A DNA stretch of 64,000 nucleotides from UBA1181 sp045617845 (GTDB lineage: Bacteria; Bacteroidota; Bacteroidia; Bacteroidales; Paludibacteraceae): assembly GCA_045617845.1 (NCBI GenBank), contig JAZLJL010000034.1:12587-76586 (forward strand), read 5' to 3'. Shown here in pieces: positions 45,078 through 55,096 of this stretch. The stretch's first letter is position 1. Each line of letters begins with the position of its first letter. The notes beneath the pieces are model-generated. The model did no database searches, was not told where the DNA came from, and saw nothing but the letters and a program-made list of their open reading frames with translations. The position numbers were made by a program, and so were the translations under genes.

Positions 45078-48000
45078 ATGCGATTAAAATTTATTCTGCT
45101 ATGGGTCATTCTTTTATCAACCGTAGAGATGGCCTACACGCAAAAACAGCTCAAAATCACAGCTGAAAGGAAGGGAGCCACAATCAGTTACGTCAGTACA
45201 GTGAAAGACGGAATCGACATCCAATATTCAATGGATGACGGCGAATCATGGTTCGAATGGGAAGAAGACAATCCTATTTATTTTGAAGAGGGAGACACCT
45301 TTTGGGTAAAAGGAATTAATGAAGCGGGGCTTTCCCAAAGCGCTGAGCAATACGTTCATTTCAACATATCAGGAGAGATCCACATGAGCGGAAGCGTCAT
45401 GTCCCTCATCGACGGGGACGGCACCTCCACGACCATTCCGAACGAATATTGTTTCTACAAACTATTCCAAAACTGCACGGACCTGAAGCAAGCGCCAGAA
45501 TTGACGGCCACCACACTGAAGGCAAGTTGCTACCAAAGCATGTTCGAAGGGTGTGAACTTTTGGAGGTCGCTCCGGAATTGCCAGCCAACACACTTGAAG
45601 ACTCCTGTTATGCGTACATGTTCAAGGAATGTAAATCCATCAAACACATAAAAGTAGGCTTCACTTCTTTCGGAGAGGAAGGAAACGAGACGAAGGAATG
45701 GATGAAAGACGTTGAAGGCAATGGAGAAATACATTTCCCCTGCAACGCCACCTTAGTGAGCAAAGGGGTATCCTCCGTTCCGGAAGGATTTGCCATCATA
45801 GATAGGCCCATCGTAATTTACCAAAGTCCTGACTCAATCGAATTGCACAAGGATACAATCAAATGCGGGGAAACACCAATCGACACGTTCCCGATGGAGA
45901 TAACCATTCACGGAGAAGGAATCATCAGCCAATTCAAGGATTGGGCACCTATGTTATCTCTTTTGGACGAACCAGGCGTCTATATCTATACAGCTGAATA
46001 CGACACCTTCGTAGTAAGGGATTCCACCATCAGTCCTTGCGCCACAATAGACGGAGAGAACATAGGCTTCACGAAAGATACGGTTTGGGCAGACACCATC
46101 ATCAATGCAACCGGACAGGATACTATCGTCCGCTACTCCGTTATCATTCAAGAAGCGCAGGACACGGTTATCAAGGAATTCGCTTGTGACCACTATTCCT
46201 GGAACGGGAAGCTCTTCGAGGAAAGCGCCGTAGACACCATATATTTGAAGAGTACAGGAGGATGCGATTCACTGGTCATCCTCGACCTAACCATTCTCCA
46301 CGGCGAGGAAACAGACTCGTCCATCACAGCCACCGAATCCTTCAAGTGGAGAGACTCCACCTTCACGGAAGAGGCGGAATGGGACGATACCTTACAGACC
46401 ATCCATGGCTGCGACAGCGTCATCCATTACCATCTAACGATACTTCCGTATGAAAGGAAAGACTCCATCGTCTACGCATGCGATTCCTTCATCGTGGGAG
46501 GAACCGTCTATAAGGAAGAGAGCGAATGGACAGACACGACACATTCGGAAGGACTTCCCGACACCATCATTTCCTATCACGTAACCATCCACTCCTCCTT
46601 CGAGAAGGATTCCTCCATAACCGCACTTAACGAATTCACCTGGAGAGACACAACCTACAGGATCAGCACAAAATGGGACGATACGCTGCAAACCATCCAT
46701 GGTTGCGACAGCATCATACACTATCGTCTCTACGTCCAGACTTACATCGAGAAGGATTCCATCCTAACCGGGTGCGGCTCATACACCTTCAAAGGACGGA
46801 CCTTCCTAAAAAGCATAGAGTGGAACGACACAATCGTCTGCATCATCGGCAACGACTCCATCGTACACTACCAACTCAACATCCACCCTATCACGGGAAA
46901 GGACACATTCATTTCCGCCGTAGGAAGCCATTTTTGGGGAGGCAACACCTTCACGGACGATAGTGACTGGGACGACACACTCACCTCCATCTATGGATGC
47001 GACAGTATCATCCACTACCATCTCACCATCTTGCATACCGAATTGGAGAAGCTGCTATGTTTCACGGCGGAAGAGGCGGGATCGTCCATAATGATAAAAG
47101 GCTCCTCCAAGTACCATCCTGAAATTCTTTACTCCACGGACGAAGGCCTCACATGGGAAGAAATCGGAGAGGACTCTTTGATTCTGGAGAACATAGGAGA
47201 CAAAGTCTATTTCAAAGGAGTAAACCCCGAAGGATTCACCAGTTCGCAAAACGAATACATATCATTCCACATGACCGGACTGATATCCGCCAGCGGAAGC
47301 GTCATGAGCCTACTCGACGGAGAAGGCAACTCAACCTCCATTCCAAGTTCCAACTGCTTCTATCGTCTCTTCAGCGGATGCTCAAGCCTTGTCAATTCGC
47401 CGAGACTTCCAGCCACAACCCTCACCAAGGACTGTTATAAAAACATGTTCGAAGGTTGCGGAATAAAAGAGGCGCCGCAACTTCCCGCCACAACATTGGA
47501 GGAAGGCTGCTACGAAAACATGTTCTTTAACTGCGGCAAACTCTCCCAAGCACCAATTCTCCCAGCCATGGAAATGGCGCAAAGATGTTACTCCGGCATG
47601 TTCTCCAATTGTGGTCAACTCAAGAAAGCGCCCGAACTACCAGCGACCCTCTTAGCGAGGGATTGTTACCTAGCCATGTTCGAACAAACCGGACTCGAAG
47701 CGGCGCCGCAATTGCCAAGCGAAACTCTCGAAGAGAGATGTTACTCGAACATGTTCTACAAGTGCGCATCCCTAAAAGAAGCGCCGAATCTTCCCGCCAC
47801 GAAACTAGCGGAAAGATGCTATTGCGGTATGTTCTCCAACTGCATCAGCCTCACACAGGCACCCGAACTTCCGGCGAAAGTGATGGACAAAGAGTGTTAC
47901 TTCCTCATGTTCGCCTTCTGCTCCAGCCTGACACAATCACCAGAATTGCCGGCCGCCGTACTAGATAGTGGCTGCTATCACGAGATGTTCCTCAGTTGCG

Positions 48001-51000
48001 AACGTCTCAAAGAAGCGCCGGTACTCACCGCCACCAATCTCAAACCAGAATGTTACAAAGGTATGTTCAGGGAGTGCCACTCCCTAGTAGAAGCGCCATA
48101 CCTGCCGGCGACCGTCCTAGACTCCGCTTGCTACAGCGAGATGTTCAACGGATGCATCAACCTCTCCACCATCAAAGTGGGATGTCTCTCCCTGGAGAAT
48201 GAGTTCAACGCCACCACCAACTGGGTGAAAAACATCACCGGCAACGGAACATTCTATTTCCCTTGCGGCTCCACCTACGAGAAAAAAGGCATCTCAGAAG
48301 TCCCGAATAAGTTCAATATCGTGGCGGGACCTATCGTCGTATTCTACGACTCTAACGGGAAGGAACTTTCCAGGGATACCATTTCTTGCGGGACCGCGCC
48401 AAGATTCACTGGTATACTACCCGCAAAAGAGGCGAATGAACATTTCTTGTTCCAATTTAAAGGATGGGAACCGACGCCTAAAGTCTTGACGGAACAAGGC
48501 ACATACACCTTTACGGCAGCCTACGATTCCATCATGCTCTGCGACTCTACCATCCACTCCTGCTACTCCTATTCATGGCACGGGCAGAACTTCATGAAAA
48601 GTTCGGAATGGACCGACACGACCCACCATGCGGAAGGCGGAGACTCCATCATCCACTACCATCTTTTCATCCACTACACCATGGTCAGCGACTCAGTCAT
48701 CAATTCATGCGACCCGATTACATGGAGAGGAAAGACTTTCTCGGAAAGCGCCTCATGGAACGACACGCTACTAACCGCTTTCGGCTGCGACAGCATCATA
48801 CGCTATAAACTAACCATCGGCGTGAAAGAGTTGACGGAAAACATCTACCACGGATGCGGGTCCTTCTCCTTGGATGGACAAACCTATACGGAAAGCACAT
48901 CGTGGGACGACACCATACCATCCACAGAAGACTGCGGCTCCATTATAAGGAATAGCATATTCATCCATCACGACAGTGTGAGGGACTCGTCCATCTTCGT
49001 CTGCGACTCCTTCCTTCACGAAGGGAAAACATTTAGGGAAGACACTGAATGGAGCGACACACTTACATCAGCCTTCGGTTGCGACAGCATTATCCGTTAC
49101 CACATATTCATAGGGGACAAAGCGATTACGGACAGCTTTTTCTCCGTCTGCGAGTCATTCTCTTGGCGAGGGAAAGACTTCTTCGAAAGCGAAGAGTGGG
49201 AAGACACTGTGGCTAGCGTGTCTGGTTGCGATAGCATCATCCGTTACCATCTCACCATCCACCATGCGACAGAAAGGGATAGCGATGTTTCCGCGTGCGA
49301 ATCGTTCGTTTGGAACGGGAAAACTTTCATGGAGGACTCTGTTTGGGACGACACGCTGCAGACATCCCATGGTTGCGACAGCATCATCCATTACCATCTC
49401 GCCATCCTACATGGCAAGGTAAAAGATAGTACGATCTATGCATGCGACCAATTCATCCTTGACGGAGAAACGCTCTTAGAAGACTCGGAATGGGACAACT
49501 CATTCACTGCCGTCAATGGTTGCGACAGCGTCGTCCACTACCACCTCGTCATCCGGCATAGCACCGAAAGGGATTCCTTCATCTTCGCATGCGATTCGTT
49601 TTCCGTCAATGGCAAACCTCTCAAAGAAGACAAACAATGGGACGACACACTTATGGGCGTCCTCGGTTGCGACAGCATCATCCACTACCACCTCACCATC
49701 AAGAGCACTACGTTCGACGACAGTATAATCTCCGCTTGCGAATCGTTCGTATGGAAAGGTGAAACATTCAGCGACGACGCCGTGTGGAACGACACGCTCA
49801 TCTCCGCCAACGGTTGCGACAGCATCATCCGATACCGTCTCTCCGTCCACCACAAGGCGGAAACGGACTCCACCATCTTCTCCTGCGTATCCTTTAAGGT
49901 GGGTGACATCGAATACACAGACAATGCGGAATGGGACGACACACTGGCGACCATTCATGGCTGCGACAGCATCATCCATTACCACCTCACCATCGGCAAT
50001 GAGGAATTCAAGGATTCGTCCATCATAGGATGCGACTCCGTCCTGTGGGAAGGAAAAGTAATCAAGGATAATGCCGAATGGGAAGACACCCTCACGACCT
50101 TGCAGGGATGCAACAGCATCACCCGCTACCACCTAACCATCCTCCACAAGACCGAGATGGACTCCTCCATCTTCGCATGCGGATCTTTCCTCAAAGATGG
50201 GCTCGTCATCACGGAAGACACGGTCTGGAGCGATACGTTACAAAGCGCGCAAGGCTGCGACAGCATCATACGATACAGCCTCTCAATAGGCAAGGAAGCG
50301 ATAGAGGACAGTTTCATATATGCCTGCGAGTCATTCGCATGGGAAGGCACCACCATCACATACGACACGGAATGGAACGACACACTAGCGACTCTCCAAG
50401 GGTGTGACAGCATCATACGATACCACCTGACCATCCTTCACGGGTCAGAGTCGGACTCATTCATATCGGTCATGGACACCTTCGAATGGAGGGGAATCAA
50501 AATGACCGAAAGCGGGGATTGGGACGACACCCTATCCAACAGCTTAGGATGCGACAGCGTCGTCCATTACCATCTCACCATCCGCCTCTCTCCTAGAATC
50601 GGGCAATTCTCCATTTCGGACAATCTCCTACTAGGAAACGCCAATGAATGGATTGACATCAATTATGAATTATCGGAAGGGGAACCGATCGTCTATGAAT
50701 TCGTCGACAACGGAGCCATCATCTGCAAAGATTCTGTTCATGGAATAGGATCCGCCGCGCTGCATATCCCCCAAACGCTTCGTCCGGGCGAATACCAAGC
50801 CACCCTTGTCCTCCATGACAGGTTTGGCGAATCGGCACAACAGACTTTCGCTTACAACATCTACATGGAAGACGACCCGACTGACAGTTACTACCAAAAG
50901 AGGTGGAACGACGTCGTCATCTGCCGCAACGAAGGCAACCGTTTCACTGGCTTCCAATGGTACAAGGACAGGCAAATCATCGAAGGCGCCACCCAGCAAT

Positions 51001-51356
51001 ATTACTGCGACCTCGACGGGCTAGACGGGGAATACATGGTACAAGTAACCAACCAAAACGGGGAAAGGTTCTTCATAGAACCGCACCACTTCGACTTCGA
51101 ATCAGCCAGCTATTCGATTTCAGCAACCCCTAACCCAGCCAACAGACACGAAAACTTCACCGTGACAATAGAGGGTGTCGTAGAGGACGAATTGGCAAAC
51201 GCATGCGTCATCATTTACAACGCCAACGGAGTGGTGAAACAAAAGTTGAAAGAAGTGAAGAAAGAGAACACGATGCAACTCTCCGCCGGTGAATACGTAA
51301 TCGTACTCACCGTAGACAACGGGAAAAACGCAAGCTGTAAAGTAATAGTAAAATAA
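45078..51356 (+). CDS. Giant adhesin-like repeat protein with T9SS sorting domain
   Basis: A 2092-residue secreted protein. After the signal peptide come a head domain and short CYxxMF array like those of the upstream gene, six copies of a 49-residue repeat, a second head with ten CYxxMF repeats, then 14 more copies of the 49-residue repeat (about 1150-1840). The repeat core reads like CDSFxWxGKTF, then WDDTL, then GCDSIIHYHLTI. The repeat is related to the C...GCDS repeats of Bacteroidota surface proteins. An Ig-like region follows, and the last 80 residues (SATPNPANRHENFTV to CKVIVK) are a type A T9SS sorting domain. An outer-membrane barrel gene follows after eight bases. Confidence 0.85.
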   Translation: MRLKFILLWVILLSTVEMAYTQKQLKITAERKGATISYVSTVKDGIDIQYSMDDGESWFEWEEDNPIYFEEGDTFWVKGINEAGLSQSAEQYVHFNISGEIHMSGSVMSLIDGDGTSTTIPNEYCFYKLFQNCTDLKQAPELTATTLKASCYQSMFEGCELLEVAPELPANTLEDSCYAYMFKECKSIKHIKVGFTSFGEEGNETKEWMKDVEGNGEIHFPCNATLVSKGVSSVPEGFAIIDRPIVIYQSPDSIELHKDTIKCGETPIDTFPMEITIHGEGIISQFKDWAPMLSLLDEPGVYIYTAEYDTFVVRDSTISPCATIDGENIGFTKDTVWADTIINATGQDTIVRYSVIIQEAQDTVIKEFACDHYSWNGKLFEESAVDTIYLKSTGGCDSLVILDLTILHGEETDSSITATESFKWRDSTFTEEAEWDDTLQTIHGCDSVIHYHLTILPYERKDSIVYACDSFIVGGTVYKEESEWTDTTHSEGLPDTIISYHVTIHSSFEKDSSITALNEFTWRDTTYRISTKWDDTLQTIHGCDSIIHYRLYVQTYIEKDSILTGCGSYTFKGRTFLKSIEWNDTIVCIIGNDSIVHYQLNIHPITGKDTFISAVGSHFWGGNTFTDDSDWDDTLTSIYGCDSIIHYHLTILHTELEKLLCFTAEEAGSSIMIKGSSKYHPEILYSTDEGLTWEEIGEDSLILENIGDKVYFKGVNPEGFTSSQNEYISFHMTGLISASGSVMSLLDGEGNSTSIPSSNCFYRLFSGCSSLVNSPRLPATTLTKDCYKNMFEGCGIKEAPQLPATTLEEGCYENMFFNCGKLSQAPILPAMEMAQRCYSGMFSNCGQLKKAPELPATLLARDCYLAMFEQTGLEAAPQLPSETLEERCYSNMFYKCASLKEAPNLPATKLAERCYCGMFSNCISLTQAPELPAKVMDKECYFLMFAFCSSLTQSPELPAAVLDSGCYHEMFLSCERLKEAPVLTATNLKPECYKGMFRECHSLVEAPYLPATVLDSACYSEMFNGCINLSTIKVGCLSLENEFNATTNWVKNITGNGTFYFPCGSTYEKKGISEVPNKFNIVAGPIVVFYDSNGKELSRDTISCGTAPRFTGILPAKEANEHFLFQFKGWEPTPKVLTEQGTYTFTAAYDSIMLCDSTIHSCYSYSWHGQNFMKSSEWTDTTHHAEGGDSIIHYHLFIHYTMVSDSVINSCDPITWRGKTFSESASWNDTLLTAFGCDSIIRYKLTIGVKELTENIYHGCGSFSLDGQTYTESTSWDDTIPSTEDCGSIIRNSIFIHHDSVRDSSIFVCDSFLHEGKTFREDTEWSDTLTSAFGCDSIIRYHIFIGDKAITDSFFSVCESFSWRGKDFFESEEWEDTVASVSGCDSIIRYHLTIHHATERDSDVSACESFVWNGKTFMEDSVWDDTLQTSHGCDSIIHYHLAILHGKVKDSTIYACDQFILDGETLLEDSEWDNSFTAVNGCDSVVHYHLVIRHSTERDSFIFACDSFSVNGKPLKEDKQWDDTLMGVLGCDSIIHYHLTIKSTTFDDSIISACESFVWKGETFSDDAVWNDTLISANGCDSIIRYRLSVHHKAETDSTIFSCVSFKVGDIEYTDNAEWDDTLATIHGCDSIIHYHLTIGNEEFKDSSIIGCDSVLWEGKVIKDNAEWEDTLTTLQGCNSITRYHLTILHKTEMDSSIFACGSFLKDGLVITEDTVWSDTLQSAQGCDSIIRYSLSIGKEAIEDSFIYACESFAWEGTTITYDTEWNDTLATLQGCDSIIRYHLTILHGSESDSFISVMDTFEWRGIKMTESGDWDDTLSNSLGCDSVVHYHLTIRLSPRIGQFSISDNLLLGNANEWIDINYELSEGEPIVYEFVDNGAIICKDSVHGIGSAALHIPQTLRPGEYQATLVLHDRFGESAQQTFAYNIYMEDDPTDSYYQKRWNDVVICRNEGNRFTGFQWYKDRQIIEGATQQYYCDLDGLDGEYMVQVTNQNGERFFIEPHHFDFESASYSISATPNPANRHENFTVTIEGVVEDELANACVIIYNANGVVKQKLKEVKKENTMQLSAGEYVIVLTVDNGKNASCKVIVK
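48545..50590 (+). repeat. Tandem array of 14 repeats of about 147 bases
   Basis: Fourteen in-frame copies of the 49-residue repeat lie head to tail within the giant protein gene. The DNA is most alike around the segment encoding GCDSIIHYHLTI (GGTTGCGACAGCATCATC recurs with few changes). A shorter set of six lies at about 46190-47035. Confidence 0.8.
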
Positions 51357-51364
51357 AAAAGGAT

Positions 51365-52213
51365 ATGAAGAATATAATCTCAGTCGTCCTAAACATATTG
51401 GTCCTTTCATGTTGGGTCAACGTAAACGCGCAAGAAAGGCAAGTCAACATCTCGTTGGGAGGCGGATTGCAACCGATACAATACGAGACAAAAGTAGGAG
51501 AGGTATATCCAGGCGGCGGGTTCCTTTTCCTTTGTCAATACCAGCAATTCTTCAACAAGCACTTAGGATTCGGTGTGGGATTGGACATAGACTTCCACAA
51601 TTCGGCTACTGAAATCGATGAAGTGTTCGAATCGGAAATCGATAATCCCGAAGTGGGAAGTCCCTATACCCTGCGCACCATTTTCGACAATTGGAAAGAG
51701 AAGCAATCCATTTTAATGGCGGAGTTACCCGTAGGCCTTTACGGAAACATCCAACTCTCCCGAACCACTAACCTCATCATCGGAGCAGGCGTGAAAGTAG
51801 GCATACCTGTCATAGCGAAATACAGCATCAAAGAGGGCGCCATCGAGACGCGCGCCTATTTCGGAGAGAGTATTGACGCCGAATTGAGCGACATTCCCCA
51901 TCACGGGCTCTTCGTGGACGACAAAAAGGATGACGGAGACATCGAGACGAACACACTCTGCACCTCATTTTACGCTGATATGATGTTCACCTTTAGCATG
52001 AACGACGCAACCCGATTCCACTGCGGATTCTATTTTTCCCAAGGATTGACAGACTTGTCCAACAGCCATGATTCTTTCGAAGGTAACAACTACAATGGAA
52101 TTCTGAACAGCGATTTGACCGAGAAATGCGTTCCCATGAGCATCGGAGCCAAAATAGGATTCTCCGTCATTCCTTCAAAGAATTCCCGCAGAGGCTCATC
52201 CGGCACTTGGTGA
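51365..52213 (+). CDS. Outer-membrane beta-barrel protein
   Basis: A 282-residue protein with a signal peptide (ending NVNA, QERQ) and alternating amphipathic strands with aromatic girdles (VNISLGGGLQPIQYE, LGFGVGLDIDFHN, MFTFSMND, GAKIGFSVIP), typical of PorT-like or OmpX-like barrels of Bacteroidota. It starts eight bases after the giant adhesin stop, so it is co-transcribed and might help anchor or export that protein, as T9SS partner barrels do. That partnership is inferred only from position. Confidence 0.75.
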   Translation: MKNIISVVLNILVLSCWVNVNAQERQVNISLGGGLQPIQYETKVGEVYPGGGFLFLCQYQQFFNKHLGFGVGLDIDFHNSATEIDEVFESEIDNPEVGSPYTLRTIFDNWKEKQSILMAELPVGLYGNIQLSRTTNLIIGAGVKVGIPVIAKYSIKEGAIETRAYFGESIDAELSDIPHHGLFVDDKKDDGDIETNTLCTSFYADMMFTFSMNDATRFHCGFYFSQGLTDLSNSHDSFEGNNYNGILNSDLTEKCVPMSIGAKIGFSVIPSKNSRRGSSGTW

Positions 52214-52306
52214 CGATCACCCATTCGCCAGAGAATAAAACAGGTATAAATTCCATTATTCGACAACGACGACAATATCAACAAACCAGTTATCTGACAC
52301 AGAGGA

Positions 52307-53707
52307 TCACCACGAAGGCGCCCCATGCCCATAACACACATCCGTATTCTTACGCAGCCTGGACTCCAATTCCATACGTTCCCTCTTGGCGAGGGAAGAA
52401 TCCATATTGACGCTCGTCATCAAGTACGGAGCCAATTGGTTGAACTCCTTCTGTTCCTTCGTAAAACCAATAGGATTGACTAAAATATCGCCTGTAAAAA
52501 CCACATTATCAAGGGCAATGACCATTTCGCCCTTACTATGTCCACCATTTCCGTCATAAAAACGGAACGTCATGCCATTGATGACGCACACGTTTCCCGA
52601 CACTCCGTCCTCTCCATACTGGCAAGATTCAACAACGACCAGGTTTTCCATCTTCGGAGGATTATAGTGGGACAATATCTTGCTAATCTTCACGTAGGGT
52701 TCGTGTTGCTTATATTGCTCCCTAAAATTAGGGGAAGACTCATTTTCCAGACGGAAATTCTCATACATGCAACGATTCACATATATCGTATCAAAGAGAT
52801 CCACCATACCTAAGTGGTCAATGTCCGGATGAGTGAGAATCAACGATTTAGGTCTCGATGAAAAATCGTCGAACAAGACGCTGAGCAACTTCACCATCTC
52901 GTCCTTGTAGAGTGCGAAACCGCTATCCACCAAGACATAGCCTGCATTGTTTTCTATCACATAGACATTCGATCCGCATTCCGGTTCTATGCAATAGATT
53001 CTATAATCATCATAGGCCTTGTCCGTAATGCGTGGATTGAAGTTCAACCCACGATATCTACTGAGCAAATCAGCGAACTTGGCGATATATTCGAATGTCT
53101 TGTGCGGACTCATATTCTTCTCGTCCAACAACTGCATCACAAGGTTGGAGTTGGAGATCAAATCCTTTATCTTATCCTTATCCAAGTCCAATTTCTTTGC
53201 CGCGCCGTTCGCGAAGGAGATATAAAACACAGTATTGTCCAAATTCTTTTCTGTCTTATCATACGTGACGATACGCACCTCACACAAGGCAGTCACGCTC
53301 TTCAGGAAATCGTCGACCTTGAAGGGATCGTCGATATAGAGCGCCATGCGGAAATACTGGTAAGCGGTGCTGTTCTCCTGAGAACTGATATAGGAGATGT
53401 TGAAATTATATTGTTGGATAAGCTCCAAGACGGGCAGAAGGACTCCCGGTCGGTCAGGCATCTTGAACTCCACGAGAATCACGTTCGCGTTATCCTCCTT
53501 AAAAAGGTAACCATCCGATTTCAGGATTCCGTACGCCTCGTTCACCGTCTTCTCCGGACCGGAGACCTCAACAAAGAGCGTATGGGTGTCTATGGCGTTG
53601 TTATAGCTCACACGGGTAATGTTCAACCCCAAGTTGGATATGATCTTCACCGTCTTCAAGAAAGCCCCGGGACGGTCAGGAATATTTGTTATGAATGTTT
53701 TTTTCAT
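52307..53707 (-). CDS. Fusion of two ACT domains and a metallo-beta-lactamase fold
   Basis: The 466-residue cytoplasmic protein begins with two ACT-type ligand-binding domains (ITNIPDRPGAFLKTV at residue 7, VEFKMPDRPGVLLPVL near 79), both with the PDRPG motif common in amino-acid sensing. The C-terminal half is a metallo-beta-lactamase fold with ILTHPDIDHLGMVDLF, the GGHSKGEMV histidine, and FTGDILVN. Zinc ligands appear present, though the first motif is HPDIDH rather than HxHxDH. It could be a hydrolase or redox enzyme switched by an amino acid; the substrate is unknown. Confidence 0.82.
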   Translation of the reverse strand: MKKTFITNIPDRPGAFLKTVKIISNLGLNITRVSYNNAIDTHTLFVEVSGPEKTVNEAYGILKSDGYLFKEDNANVILVEFKMPDRPGVLLPVLELIQQYNFNISYISSQENSTAYQYFRMALYIDDPFKVDDFLKSVTALCEVRIVTYDKTEKNLDNTVFYISFANGAAKKLDLDKDKIKDLISNSNLVMQLLDEKNMSPHKTFEYIAKFADLLSRYRGLNFNPRITDKAYDDYRIYCIEPECGSNVYVIENNAGYVLVDSGFALYKDEMVKLLSVLFDDFSSRPKSLILTHPDIDHLGMVDLFDTIYVNRCMYENFRLENESSPNFREQYKQHEPYVKISKILSHYNPPKMENLVVVESCQYGEDGVSGNVCVINGMTFRFYDGNGGHSKGEMVIALDNVVFTGDILVNPIGFTKEQKEFNQLAPYLMTSVNMDSSLAKRERMELESRLRKNTDVCYGHGAPSW

Positions 53708-53774
53708 AAAATCAGCTATGGGTATTCACACCCTAACGTTTTTCTTAGCGGGTACAAAGATACGCATAAAAGGA

Positions 53775-54149
53775 TTATCTTCTAACTTTCTCAGCATAGA
53801 CATATTCCCCATTCATATATCGAAGAACACATGTATCACCCTCAGAGAGATAATTGTAAACGCCACGATCCACCTGACAACAGACACACTCTTTGTTGCT
53901 TACAAGTTCGAACGAAACATACGGTACTTTACTATAATAACCACTCAGATTTTGTTTTGACACGACGAACGAATTCTTTTTATACAGACATTTCACCACG
54001 CCCACCTCATCATGAGGAAGCATGACGGGGCTCATCAAAAAATAATATATGCCATAAAAGACAACGAGAGACGTCGCCAAGGAAAATGAGACGATGGCAA
54101 GACGTCGGAAAAACTGTTTATCATTCTCCATATTCATACGTTTTATCAT
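53775..54149 (-). CDS. Small membrane-anchored protein, unknown
   Basis: The 124-residue protein has one membrane helix (about residues 18-38), a short cytoplasmic N-terminus and a C-terminal domain of about 75 residues with strands and a CVCC motif. Three ATG codons near the start (54149, 54137, 54131) make the exact start uncertain. No family was recognised. Confidence 0.6.
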   Translation of the reverse strand: MIKRMNMENDKQFFRRLAIVSFSLATSLVVFYGIYYFLMSPVMLPHDEVGVVKCLYKKNSFVVSKQNLSGYYSKVPYVSFELVSNKECVCCQVDRGVYNYLSEGDTCVLRYMNGEYVYAEKVRR

Positions 54150-54313
54150 AGATTATTAATTTGATTATTTTCCTTTTTTGTGTCTATAAATTAATAAAAA
54201 AAAACGACAAACACAAATGAATTTGAAGGTTTTGACCGCTGACTTTGAGCTCTTTTTTTGGAATAGGTAAAAACAGAATCATCGAAATATGAAAACAATG
54301 CGAATGGACTGTA

Positions 54314-54344
54314 TTGTTTTATCTGTGCCGATGTGATATATTTG
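54314..54344 (+). promoter_or_regulatory. Promoter of the mini TonB-plug gene
   Basis: TTG at 54314-54316 lies 20 bases before TATATTTG (54337-54344), close to the consensus, with the ATG 46 bases on. Confidence 0.6.
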
Positions 54345-54390
54345 TGAAAACGAATCATCAAATTAGATGATAAATAACTAAATAGCCCAT

Positions 54391-55038
54391 ATGAACGCTA
54401 CATGTGAAACGCTAAGAAGCATCAGGAAACAAGTTGCGGACGCCAACGGCATTCCCTATAAGCCGCACGTCTGTACGTACGAGGGTCCGTGCTCGGGATC
54501 CTGCCCATTATGCGAGGCTGAAGCTAAATACATCGAGACCGAGCTGGAGAAACGTACGAAAGTCAAACGACCCGTCAACATCATCGGTATCGCGAAAGAT
54601 ACACTATCAGTCGCCACTACCCTTTCTCAAAAAGTGGCAGCCGCAACCATTACCGCTGTCATGGCTCTTTCAACACAGTCTGCTGATGTAATGGCACAAG
54701 ATGTAGAAACAGATAGTCCAACAGGAGTTAGAATGATGGGGGCAGTAGCTTCATTGCCAGGGAACTCTGGGCCTCTATATGTCATTGACGGAACACCTAT
54801 AAACTGCGACAAAAATTCTTCTTACAAGAATTATTTAGCGTCAATAGATCCTAACGACGTTGTCAATATGGAAGTCGTAAAAGATTCCGCCGCAATCTCA
54901 CGGTATTCCGATTGCGAAAGAAGCGCCAAAAGCGTGGTTGAAATCACATTGAATAAAAAAGGACATAAAAAGTTTAAGAAATATCTAAAGGAACACAAGA
55001 GTGAATTTTCCATCCATAGACAGAAAAAAGTCCAATGA
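54391..55038 (+). CDS. Small protein with cysteine cluster and TonB-receptor plug-like domain
   Basis: The 215-residue protein joins two unlike parts. Residues 7-52 (RKQVADANGIPYKP, then cysteines at 28, 34, 38 and 41 in a C-x5-C-x3-C-x2-C pattern) could bind a metal or iron-sulfur cluster. A hydrophobic segment lies at about 80-100. Residues 125-190 resemble the plug of SusC-type TonB-dependent receptors: PLYVIDGTPIN, SIDPNDVVNMEVVKDSAAISRY, SVVEITLNKKG. No barrel follows, so it cannot be a receptor. The likely layout is a cytoplasmic cysteine cluster, one membrane helix and a periplasmic plug-like domain. Function unknown. Confidence 0.7.
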   Translation: MNATCETLRSIRKQVADANGIPYKPHVCTYEGPCSGSCPLCEAEAKYIETELEKRTKVKRPVNIIGIAKDTLSVATTLSQKVAAATITAVMALSTQSADVMAQDVETDSPTGVRMMGAVASLPGNSGPLYVIDGTPINCDKNSSYKNYLASIDPNDVVNMEVVKDSAAISRYSDCERSAKSVVEITLNKKGHKKFKKYLKEHKSEFSIHRQKKVQ

Positions 55039-55048
55039 GAAGCAAAAA

Positions 55049-55086
55049 AATCCCGGGCACTGTTAAGCGTCCGGGATTCGTTTTTT
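55049..55086. terminator. Bidirectional terminator between the plug-like gene and the mutase gene
   Basis: AATCCCGG and CCGGGATT arms with a 14-base loop have T-rich sequence to the right and A-rich sequence to the left, serving the two convergent genes. Confidence 0.87.
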
Positions 55087-55096
55087 ATAAATAATA

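Noticed and set aside
48545..50590. A CRISPR-like array in the giant gene
   Set aside because: The repeat unit is 147 bases, in frame and protein-coding, with no short repeats and unique spacers.
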